Source: Prevotellaceae bacterium (GTDB lineage: Bacteria > Bacteroidota > Bacteroidia > Bacteroidales > UBA932). From it: a stretch of 5,368 nucleotides of DNA. Each line of letters begins with the position of its first letter. The first letter of the stretch is position 1. Below the pieces are notes generated by a model. The model saw only the letters and a program-made list of their open reading frames with translations. It did not search any database and was not told the DNA's origin. The position numbers and the translations under genes were made by a program. Shown one piece after another: positions 1-5,189 of the stretch. The stretch is from assembly GCA_031259655.1 (NCBI GenBank), contig JAIRLF010000116.1, positions 1 through 5,368 of the forward strand, written 5' to 3'.

Positions 1-120
1 ACTAATTTCGAGAACTATTCTTCTGTGAGCTCGGAGGATAACTATACTTCCCCAATATTCTGGGTGCCGCAAAACAAACGCAATGAAACATATTTTCTGC
101 CTGACCAATTGAAAAAATAA
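1..120 (+). CDS. 3' end of an unidentified protein (partial)
   Basis: The frame is open from the left edge for 39 codons and ends in TAA at 118-120. The visible tail is polar and aromatic-rich, ending FLPDQLKK, with no motif I recognise. An open frame this short could occur by chance. A good terminator-like hairpin about 70 bp downstream on the same strand supports a real gene ending here. No function is assigned. Confidence 0.55.
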   Translation, partial: TNFENYSSVSSEDNYTSPIFWVPQNKRNETYFLPDQLKK

Positions 121-190
121 TGGCGAAATATATGAAACATAATGGTGTAAAACAGTCAAAATAACGATAAAACAAGGACGGAAATCGTGT

Positions 191-232
191 AAAACCTGCG
201 CAGGAATTGTAAAAACCTGCGCAGGATTTTTT
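191..232 (+). terminator. Rho-independent-like terminator built from a duplicated palindrome
   Basis: Two copies of the perfect 10-bp palindrome CCTGCGCAGG lie at 195-204 and 216-225. Because each copy is self-complementary, copy 1 can pair fully with copy 2 to give a 10-bp GC-rich stem with an 11-nt loop. Beyond one A-A mismatch, upstream A residues can pair with the T run. A run of six T follows the stem (227-232). This is the layout of an intrinsic terminator for the + strand gene ending at 120. Each copy could also fold alone or act as a protein-binding site. Confidence 0.65.
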
Positions 233-463
233 CTTTACGACAATACTGTGATATTGACGAAAATGTACGACACAAATAAAAACAGGAACTGTTTCCGTGT
301 GTTTTTATCACTTTTGTCGTTAAAATTTTATTCGAATATAACAAATCCTTATTCAAATAATCGAATAAATTGCAACTTATGCAAAAATTATTTTACTTCC
401 TTGAAGCAAGAAAATCAGTCATATAAACTCAATCGTCAGTGCTCATCAAAAATTTTTTAAAAA

Positions 464-501
464 GTTTTTTCATTTTTCCAAAAAAGTTTTTGTACTTTTG
501 C
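464..501 (+). promoter_or_regulatory. Bacteroidota-type promoter for the HU-like gene
   Basis: TACTTTTG at 494-501 fits the Bacteroidota -7 consensus TAnnTTTG. No exact -33 TTTG is present; the expected place holds a T run (473-477). The start codon is about 40 bp downstream, after an A/T-rich leader. Two copies of AAAAAGTTTTT (459-469 and 482-492) sit 23 bp apart on the upstream side of the -7 element. They could bend the DNA or serve as an operator. Confidence 0.65.
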
Positions 502-541
502 GTTCTGAATTTATAAGTTTTATTTTTTAATAATTACAATT

Positions 542-922
542 ATGTCAATAAAGTACAACGTAAGCGAAAAAGGAAACCCGTTGCAACCCCAGCAACCGAA
601 GAAGTGGTATGCCAATGCAAAAAGTACAGGCGACGTAACGCTCAAGGCGTTAGCTAAAGAAATTGCAATGCGCTGCACTGCAAGTTCTGCCGATACACAT
701 GCAGTGCTTGTGGCGCTTACCGAAGTGTTGACGGAACACCTTGCCGACGGAGAAATTGTCCGTTTAGGTGATTTCGGCGCATTTCAGGTAAGCCTAAACA
801 GCGCGGGCGCCGAAACAGAAGCGAAATTTAACGCTTCGTATATTAAAGGCACCAAGATAGTTTTCCGTCAGGGAACCGATCTTAAAGAAATGCAAAATAA
901 CTTGAAATTCGAAAAGATTTAA
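542..922 (+). CDS. HU-family DNA-binding protein (Bacteroidetes HU-related type)
   Basis: The product is a 126-residue histone-like nucleoid protein expected to bind and bend DNA as a dimer. After a polar, proline/glutamine-rich N-terminal segment (about 1-30), the HU fold follows. Helices cover about 31-68. The signature stretch is EIVRLGDFGAFQV (71-83), at the turn into the beta arms, and the C-terminal strand is KGTKIVFRQG (102-111). The extended N-terminus and this pattern match the Bacteroidetes HU-related proteins of roughly 120-160 residues rather than classical 90-residue HU. Starting at ATG 542 gives a leader of about 40 nt from the -7 element. The stop is TAA followed at once by TAG. 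A tandem palindrome array begins 12 bp after the stop. The gene appears monocistronic. Family assignment is firm; the specific DNA target is unknown. Confidence 0.92.
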   Translation: MSIKYNVSEKGNPLQPQQPKKWYANAKSTGDVTLKALAKEIAMRCTASSADTHAVLVALTEVLTEHLADGEIVRLGDFGAFQVSLNSAGAETEAKFNASYIKGTKIVFRQGTDLKEMQNNLKFEKI

Positions 923-933
923 TAGTTATGCCG

Positions 934-974
934 AAAACGTATATGCCTTTTTGGGGAAAAGGTATATACGTTTT
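934..974 (+). terminator. Long hairpin, likely terminator of the HU-like gene
   Basis: The first two units of the array are in inverted orientation. They form an 18-bp stem (934-951 with 957-974) with one G-U wobble and a 5-nt TGGGG loop. The 3' arm ends in TTTT, which is a short T tract. It begins 12 bp after the HU stop codon, so it is well placed to end or protect that transcript. The stem is AT-rich, so termination efficiency is uncertain. Confidence 0.5.
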
Positions 975-1105
975 ACTTAAAAGGTATATACGTTTTACCT
1001 AAAACGTATATACGTTTTACCTAAAAGGTATATACGTTTTTTGAAAAGGTGTATACGTTTTTTCAAAAAGGTTTAGACATTTTTCAAAAACGATACAGAC
1101 GTTTT
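934..1105. repeat. Tandem array of about eight near-palindromic 18-bp units, 21-23 bp period
   Basis: The units start at 934, 957, 979, 1001, 1023, 1044, 1066 and 1087. Three (957, 979, 1023) are exactly AAAAGGTATATACGTTTT. The unit at 1001, AAAACGTATATACGTTTT, is a perfect 18-bp palindrome. The first unit has the reverse orientation (AAAACGTATATGCCTTTT). Spacers are ACTT, ACCT, ACCT, TTG, TTC and TC, with a TGGGG loop after the first unit. The last three units drift increasingly from consensus, so the array is best conserved near the HU gene. The period is close to two turns of B-DNA, so all sites face the same side of the helix. Function is not known; see findings. Confidence 0.9.
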
Positions 1106-1225
1106 AAGGGAGCGAAATAAATATTACTTTGTCTATACCGGGGCTGCCACGGTTTGTCTTTACTTCTTTCCAATTTGAAATGCATTCATTTAGCCATTTT
1201 TTCCTTACGACTTAAAAAAAAGTAT
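1106..1225. other. Spacer between the repeat array and the obg promoter
   Basis: With the array this completes a 340-bp gap without a gene (923-1262). This part has no open frame of note and no strong inverted repeat. A TTACTTTGT stretch at 1124-1132 resembles a -7 element but lacks the exact TAnnTTTG spacing. I see nothing else in it. Confidence 0.5.
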
Positions 1226-1233
1226 TACTTTTG
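1197..1233 (+). promoter_or_regulatory. Bacteroidota-type promoter for obg-tmk
   Basis: TACTTTTG at 1226-1233 matches the -7 consensus and is followed by GCG, exactly as at the HU promoter. The expected -33 position holds a run of six T (1197-1202) rather than a clean TTTG. A transcript starting near 1240 would have a leader of only about 22 nt before the TTG start of obg. Confidence 0.65.
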
Positions 1234-1262
1234 CGCTCGTTAATATTCAAAGAAAAAGTAAT

Positions 1263-2261
1263 TTGGCTGCATCAAATTTTGTAGATTACGTTAGGATTTT
1301 TTTTCGCTCGGGCAATGGAGGTCCGGGCTCAACACATTTACACAGAGAGAAATTCGTTCCCATGGGTGGACCCGACGGCGGGGATGGGGGACGAGGCGGG
1401 CACATCATCCTGCGAGGGAATAAACAGTATTGGACTTTGATACACCTCAAATACCGCAAACACATACATGCAGAACACGGAGAATCGGGCAGCGGAAGCC
1501 TCTGTCACGGAGCCAACGGGAAGGATGTGATTTTGGATGTCCCTGTCGGAACAGTCGCAAAGGACGAATCCGGCAACACTCTGTCCGAAATAACGCAGGA
1601 CGGCGAAGAAGTCGTTCTCTTACACGGAGGACGCGGCGGTCTGGGGAATGCCAATTTCAAATCGGCGACCAACCGTACGCCTCGATATTCGCAGCCCGGA
1701 GAACCCGGAATCGAAGGCTGGTACATCCTGGAACTAAAACTCCTTGCGGACGTCGGGCTGGTCGGATTTCCGAACGCCGGCAAATCGACCTTACTGTCGG
1801 TCGTTTCGGCTGCCAAACCCAAAATCGCAGATTACGCCTTCACTACACTCGAACCGAATCTCGGAATAGTGAACTATCGCGAACATCTTTCGTTTATCAT
1901 GGCAGACATTCCCGGAATCATCGAGGGCGCGCACGAAGGAAAAGGATTGGGTTTGCGATTTTTACGACATATCGAACGCAACTCCATACTGTTATTTCTG
2001 ATTCCTGCCGACAGCAAAGACATTGTCAAAGAATATCGCACTCTATTGAACGAACTCGGAAAATATAATCCCGAACTGCTGGACAAACGCCGGATACTTG
2101 CCATATCGAAAAGCGACATGCTCGACAAAGAACTGAGCGACGAAATAGAGAGCGACATAAAGAAACGAATTCACGACCTGCCCTATATCTTCATTTCCTC
2201 AGTCACAGGAAATAATATGCTCGAACTGAAAGATATAATTTGGAGAAATTTAAACGAATAG
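1263..2261 (+). CDS. obg: GTPase Obg (CgtA), short form with a TTG start
   Basis: Obg is an essential GTPase that binds the 50S ribosomal subunit and links ribosome assembly to nucleotide status. The glycine-rich Obg domain covers about 1-160 (for example [12 protein letters not shown]). The GTPase domain shows G1 GFPNAGKST (168-176), G2 threonines (194-195), G3 DIPG (215-218), G4 SKSD (282-285) and G5 SSVTG (312-316). G4 departs from the usual NKxD. TTG at 1263 is chosen because the product then begins [10 protein letters not shown], matching my recollection of Bacteroidales Obg (MAxSNFVDYVK), and no in-frame ATG lies between it and the promoter. At 332 residues it ends right after the GTPase domain. 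Family members usually reach 380-430 residues with a variable C-terminal domain or acidic tail, absent here. tmk follows after 5 bp. Confidence 0.95.
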   Translation: MAASNFVDYVRIFFRSGNGGPGSTHLHREKFVPMGGPDGGDGGRGGHIILRGNKQYWTLIHLKYRKHIHAEHGESGSGSLCHGANGKDVILDVPVGTVAKDESGNTLSEITQDGEEVVLLHGGRGGLGNANFKSATNRTPRYSQPGEPGIEGWYILELKLLADVGLVGFPNAGKSTLLSVVSAAKPKIADYAFTTLEPNLGIVNYREHLSFIMADIPGIIEGAHEGKGLGLRFLRHIERNSILLFLIPADSKDIVKEYRTLLNELGKYNPELLDKRRILAISKSDMLDKELSDEIESDIKKRIHDLPYIFISSVTGNNMLELKDIIWRNLNE

Positions 2262-2266
2262 AGACT

Positions 2267-2953
2267 ATGCTTATCGTATTGGAAGGTTTGGACGGCGCCG
2301 GAAAAACTACACAGGTGCATTTGTTACGGGAATATTTCGAATCGCAAAATGTGAAAAGCGTGTTTTTGCACTTCCCGCGTTTCGACGCTCCTGTTTACGG
2401 AGATTTGATTGCCTCGTTCTTACGCGGCGAATTTGGAGACGTCAATACGGTTGACCCGCGTTTGGTCGCTTTGTTGTACGCCGGCGACAGAGATAACGCC
2501 GCTCCGATGCTAAAGTCTTGGTTTGACGATGGTCAAGTCGTTATTCTCGACCGGTATGTGTATTCAAACATTGCTTTTCAGTGTGCAAAAATTGCCGACT
2601 GCGCCAAACGGGAAAAACTGCGTGAATGGATTTTCGATATGGAATACAATTTTTTTGGAATCCCGCGTCCCGACCTCAGCATTTTTTTGGATGTGCCTTT
2701 CGATTTTACTGTCGAAAAGTTGAAATCGCAACGCAACGAAACAGGCAGAGACTATCTTAACGGGAAAAAAGACATTCACGAATCGGATTTCGATTTGCAG
2801 AAACGTGTACGCGAAGTGTATATCGAACAGACACATATCGACAAAGATTTCGTACATGTGAACTGCGTAGACGAAAATTCGCAAATGAAGTCGCCTCAAA
2901 TTATACACGAAGAACTTGTTACACTAATCGTCGGAAGGATGTTCAGAAATTAA
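2267..2953 (+). CDS. tmk: Thymidylate kinase
   Basis: The enzyme phosphorylates dTMP to dTDP with ATP in the cytoplasm, an essential step to dTTP. The 228-residue product has a P-loop GLDGAGKTT (7-15), a substrate-side PRFDAPVYG stretch (37-45) and the DRY signature (95-97) followed by VYSNIAFQ. A lid-like region rich in basic residues lies around 153-170 (RDYLNGKKDIH, 161-171). ATG at 2267 is preferred because it gives MLIVLEGLDG, the normal N-terminus of this family. An in-frame TTG at 2240 would add nine residues and overlap obg. It sits 5 bp after the obg stop and is almost certainly cotranscribed. Its 3' end overlaps the convergent barrel-protein gene by 11 bp, so no dedicated terminator fits between them. 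Confidence 0.95.
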   Translation: MLIVLEGLDGAGKTTQVHLLREYFESQNVKSVFLHFPRFDAPVYGDLIASFLRGEFGDVNTVDPRLVALLYAGDRDNAAPMLKSWFDDGQVVILDRYVYSNIAFQCAKIADCAKREKLREWIFDMEYNFFGIPRPDLSIFLDVPFDFTVEKLKSQRNETGRDYLNGKKDIHESDFDLQKRVREVYIEQTHIDKDFVHVNCVDENSQMKSPQIIHEELVTLIVGRMFRN

Positions 2954-4271
2954 TTCTCAGTCCTGCTCCAAGCCCGAACGAAACAGGCCATTCGGTTCTT
3001 ATACTTTCCGGTTGTCCGTTGTCGAAAAAGTATCCGAATTGAGGTTCGAAAAACACGCCCAACCCTTTGCGGAGTTTATATGTCGCTCCGACAGCTCCAT
3101 TGACAGACCATTGCAATCCGTTCATCTTCACTTTGGTTGCAAGATTATCGCTACGATTGATACGAGCGTAGACGCCTTTTTCCATCATTCCTCCTGCCGA
3201 AGCATAGATGTTCCAGCGGGGTTTCGACACCACATAACAAACTACATTTAAAGGTATTCCAAGATAATGCAACTGTTGATTAGCCGTATTTTTACTCCAT
3301 TTAAATTTGGTCGAGAGAAACGTATAGCTCAAACCGCTTTCGACAGCCCATCTGGCATTGAAATCTTTACGAACAATAAACTTAGCCGACAGCGGCAACC
3401 CGTGTTGAGCATTGGCGTTGTCGGGCACTTTCATTTCGTTTCGGTATTCATTGCGGATATAATCGACCGAATTTGACGAAGTTAAAAGGGGCGCAGCCAT
3501 AAGTAAATCGGAATTTTTGCTGTTGCCGCCGGTTGGAGTTTGATAGTTACCTGCGCCAAAACCAAACGAAACAGACCATTTTTTACTGTTCAGCCCGTTT
3601 TTGTCGAGAATTGCGACTATGTCTTTTTTATTGTCAGGTTGGATATGATTATCGCTTGTTTTAGCAAGCTTTTGACTGCCTGCAGGCGTAATTCCGACGG
3701 GACGCATGCCGGTCGGACGCATGCCGGTCGGAAGTTGAAGTTTGTTCGATGACGAAATGCTTATCGCCGTTCCCGAAATAGAGTGAGGCACAATTCTTAA
3801 TCTGTCTTTGACCGGAGGGTTTTCCGGATACAAGTCCGGTTTTTCGACATGAGCCGTGCTTGTGTTTGCCTTATATATCGGCGCAAGGTTTGTGGCGGGT
3901 TGCTCCTGTTCTGTCCGATTTTCAGGAGTTTGCCGGTTTGCGGTGTTCGGCTTTTGAGTCGTTTGCCTGTCGACACCTGATACGTCGATTTTTTCGTCGG
4001 ACTGCGTTGTTCCGGACGTCGAATCTTTTAAAACTGCGGTCGTCTGTTTGTCCGTCTGTTTCTTATTGTTGTCAGGTAAATTTAATGTAATCAGAAACAT
4101 GACGACAGCGGCGGCAACAATACCTGCTGTCGTATAAAGATATCTCAATCTTTTGCTTCGGAGCAAAGACTTTTCGATGGCATCCCAATTACCGGTATCC
4201 ACCGAAGTCCTGTAATCCTCAAGCTTGTTTCGGATTAAATCTTCAAAACCGTTGTTTAAATCATTTAACAT
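2943..4271 (-). CDS. Membrane-anchored protein with outer-membrane beta-barrel domain; putative anti-sigma partner of the adjacent ECF factor
   Basis: The 442-residue product has four parts. (1) Residues 1-43 are polar and contain TGNWDAIEKSL (26-36). This resembles the W-D-x-I-E segment I recall at the N-terminus of Bacteroidetes sigma-linked barrel proteins. (2) A single hydrophobic helix covers about 44-65, preceded by RSKRLR, which predicts the N-terminus in the cytoplasm. (3) A long Thr/Gln/Asn/Pro-rich linker (66-230) includes a TGMRP repeat. (4) A C-terminal domain (231-442) of alternating strands, with YLGIPLNVVCY, FFEPQFGYFF and terminal GLRINF, is typical of OMP_b-brl/PorT-like barrels. 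ATG 4271 is preferred over TTG 4274: a GGA lies just upstream, and TTG would leave no spacing. The gene starts 12 bp after the sigma stop, so the two form an operon. The anti-sigma role is inferred from context and architecture. An N-terminal signal-anchor for an ordinary OMP is the alternative. Confidence 0.85.
   Translation of the reverse strand: MLNDLNNGFEDLIRNKLEDYRTSVDTGNWDAIEKSLLRSKRLRYLYTTAGIVAAAVVMFLITLNLPDNNKKQTDKQTTAVLKDSTSGTTQSDEKIDVSGVDRQTTQKPNTANRQTPENRTEQEQPATNLAPIYKANTSTAHVEKPDLYPENPPVKDRLRIVPHSISGTAISISSSNKLQLPTGMRPTGMRPVGITPAGSQKLAKTSDNHIQPDNKKDIVAILDKNGLNSKKWSVSFGFGAGNYQTPTGGNSKNSDLLMAAPLLTSSNSVDYIRNEYRNEMKVPDNANAQHGLPLSAKFIVRKDFNARWAVESGLSYTFLSTKFKWSKNTANQQLHYLGIPLNVVCYVVSKPRWNIYASAGGMMEKGVYARINRSDNLATKVKMNGLQWSVNGAVGATYKLRKGLGVFFEPQFGYFFDNGQPESIRTEWPVSFGLGAGLRINF
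3684..3730 (-). repeat. In-frame 15-bp tandem repeat (TGMRP pentapeptides)
   Basis: Two perfect 15-bp copies (GACGCATGCCGGTCG on +, 3701-3715 and 3716-3730) encode TGMRP-TGMRP (residues 182-191). A diverged third copy encodes VGITP (192-196). The repeat lies in the disordered linker, where a change in copy number would alter linker length by five residues without shifting the frame. Confidence 0.85.
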
Positions 4272-4283
4272 CAATCCTTTTTT

Positions 4284-4808
4284 TTAAAATAATTTCAAAA
4301 TCCTTTGTTGTAATAAAACTTTTGCACGAGCATATTGCGAGCGCGATGTTCCTTCCTGGATGCCTAACTTTTCGGCTATTTCTTTGTGCGAATATCCTTC
4401 TATCGCAAACATATTGAAAACAGTACGAAATCCCGGAGGCAATTCTGTTATACATTTCATCAGTTCATCTGCCGATATTTTATCAACGGGCGATTCTTCT
4501 TCGTTTTCGATATCGAAAGCAGAGTTAATATTTGTACTGTATTTTAATACATCGTTGTGCCGCAGATGTTCCAAGGCAAGGTTAACAAAAATTTTTTTCA
4601 TCCAACCAACAAAAGAACCTGAGCCCGAATAAGTATGTATTCTATCAAACAACTTAATAAATCCATCCTGCAACAAGTTTTGAGCCATATCTCTGTCACT
4701 AACGTATCGTAAACATACCGACATCATTAGTGACGCATATTTCTCATAAAGTTGTCTCTGTGCGCGTACATCTTTTTTTACACATCCCTTTATAAGCTGC
4801 TCGTCCAT
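4284..4808 (-). CDS. ECF-type RNA polymerase sigma factor (sigma-70 family)
   Basis: The 174-residue length is usual for ECF sigma factors, which have only regions 2 and 4 and direct RNA polymerase to stress or envelope regulons. Region 2 covers about 16-87, with DMAQNLLQDGFIKLF (40-54, the core-binding 2.2 stretch) and GWMKKIFVNLALEHLR (68-83, promoter melting/-10 recognition). A short acidic linker rich in Glu/Asp/Ser (98-111) leads to region 4 (112-170). There LPPGFRTVF is followed by the helix-turn-helix SHKEIAEKLGIQEGTSRSQYARAK (140-163, read here in segments). ATG at 4808 follows an about 80-nt leader from a strong housekeeping promoter. The downstream neighbour, 12 bp away, is a barrel-bearing membrane protein that is its likely regulator. 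The target regulon cannot be read from this window. Confidence 0.95.
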   Translation of the reverse strand: MDEQLIKGCVKKDVRAQRQLYEKYASLMMSVCLRYVSDRDMAQNLLQDGFIKLFDRIHTYSGSGSFVGWMKKIFVNLALEHLRHNDVLKYSTNINSAFDIENEEESPVDKISADELMKCITELPPGFRTVFNMFAIEGYSHKEIAEKLGIQEGTSRSQYARAKVLLQQRILKLF

Positions 4809-4881
4809 ACTATCAGCGTGCTATGTGTATAGATGCATTTTTGTGCGATTTCGTTGCATGCGACTAATACTTTTTTCATAT

Positions 4882-4901
4882 TTTTTGCAAATTTTTGCAA
4901 A
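4882..4901. repeat. Tandem 10-bp repeat at the sigma-operon start site
   Basis: TTTTTGCAAA occurs twice head-to-tail (4882-4891 and 4892-4901). It overlaps the -7 element and the predicted start of the - strand transcript. The second copy supplies part of TACTTTTG. It could be chance in AT-rich DNA or a small operator. Confidence 0.6.
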
Positions 4902-4929
4902 AGTAGGTAAAAATAATCGTATCATCAAA
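4898..4929 (-). promoter_or_regulatory. Bacteroidota-type promoter for the sigma factor operon
   Basis: Read on the - strand, TTTG (4929-4926), 20 bp, then TACTTTTG (4905-4898) matches both the -33 and -7 consensus with the right spacing. This is the best promoter in the window. Transcription would begin near 4890, leaving a leader of about 80 nt before the ATG at 4808. It reads as a housekeeping-sigma promoter, which suggests basal expression of the pair. I see no separate ECF-type autoregulatory promoter. Confidence 0.75.
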
Positions 4930-4968
4930 AATAATTGAAGAAGTTTTTTCTCTATTTGATGGAAAAGA

Positions 4969-5115
4969 TTAGCACACAGATAACACAGATTTTACAGATA
5001 ACCGCAGATTTTTTTAATCTCTCATTAGTTTAGCACACAGATAACACAGATTTTACAGATGACCGCAGATTTTTTTTAATCTCTCATTAGTTTAGCACAC
5101 AGATAACACAGATTT
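4969..5115. repeat. 61/62-bp tandem repeat, about 2.4 copies
   Basis: Copies start at 4969 (61 bp), 5030 (62 bp) and 5092 (24 bp, partial). Copies 1 and 2 differ by one A/G change and by seven versus eight T in a T run. Each full unit has an inner substructure: CAGAT at 4977, 4986, 4995 and 5005 in copy 1, a 9/9/10-bp spacing. An AGATT-T run-AATCT inverted repeat follows. The array lies about 40 bp upstream of the -33 element of the sigma operon. Similar 'ACACAGAT' intergenic repeats occur in other bacterial genomes as far as I recall; no coding capacity is seen. Confidence 0.9.
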
Positions 5116-5189
5116 CCTAACTCTTAACTCGAAGTATTCCTGTGCGCGTCAGCCAACTCTTAACTCTTAGTTCTTAGTTCTTAACTCCC
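5116..5189. repeat. Heptamer microsatellite (AACTCTT/AGTTCTT)
   Basis: Five contiguous 7-bp units run from 5155 to 5189: AACTCTT twice, AGTTCTT twice, then AACTCCC. A smaller two-unit patch of the same motif lies at 5119-5132. The main block ends directly at the stop codon of the - strand gene at 5190. It would therefore be transcribed as that gene's 3' UTR. No strong terminator hairpin is evident, though AACT and AGTT units can pair in weak 4-bp stems. Confidence 0.85.

Larger units (their letters stand above)
121..541. other. AT-rich intergenic region without a convincing gene
   Basis: This 421-bp gap holds the terminator at 191-232 and the HU-gene promoter near 464-501. Between them the sequence is AT-rich. 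A 70-codon open frame on + (248-460) and a 66-codon one on - (156-356) look spurious: low-complexity residues, no motif, and the - frame runs through the terminator. A 9-bp inverted repeat, TTTATTCGA at 327-335 and TCGAATAAA at 361-369, has a 25-nt spacer and may be chance in AT-rich DNA. I see no tRNA or other structured RNA. Confidence 0.5.

Noticed and set aside
156..356. 66-codon - strand open frame
   Set aside because: It runs through both terminator palindromes and has no family resemblance; chance open frame.
248..460. 70-codon + strand open frame between the terminator and the HU promoter
   Set aside because: AT-driven composition, no recognisable motif, no promoter of its own, and it ends just where the HU promoter begins. 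Treated as non-coding.
934..1105. CRISPR array
   Set aside because: Repeats of 18 bp with spacers of only 2-5 bp that are themselves repetitive, and no cas gene; a tandem palindrome array, not CRISPR.
1120..1133. Second obg promoter at ATTACTTTG
   Set aside because: The -7 spacing is one base short of TAnnTTTG, and no -33 partner is visible; the site at 1226-1233 fits much better.
1430..2068. 212-codon + strand open frame inside obg
   Set aside because: Arg/Ser-rich shadow in another frame of a well-conserved GTPase gene.
2240..2266. Upstream TTG start for tmk overlapping obg
   Set aside because: ATG at 2267 gives the standard MLIVLEGLDG N-terminus; the nine extra residues have no family support.
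3012..4090. Several + strand open frames opposite the barrel-protein gene
   Set aside because: Antisense shadows; the - strand reading has a coherent helix, linker and barrel architecture.
4969..5189. Insertion sequence or mobile element end
   Set aside because: No transposase, no terminal inverted repeats and no target-site duplication could be seen; only tandem repeats.
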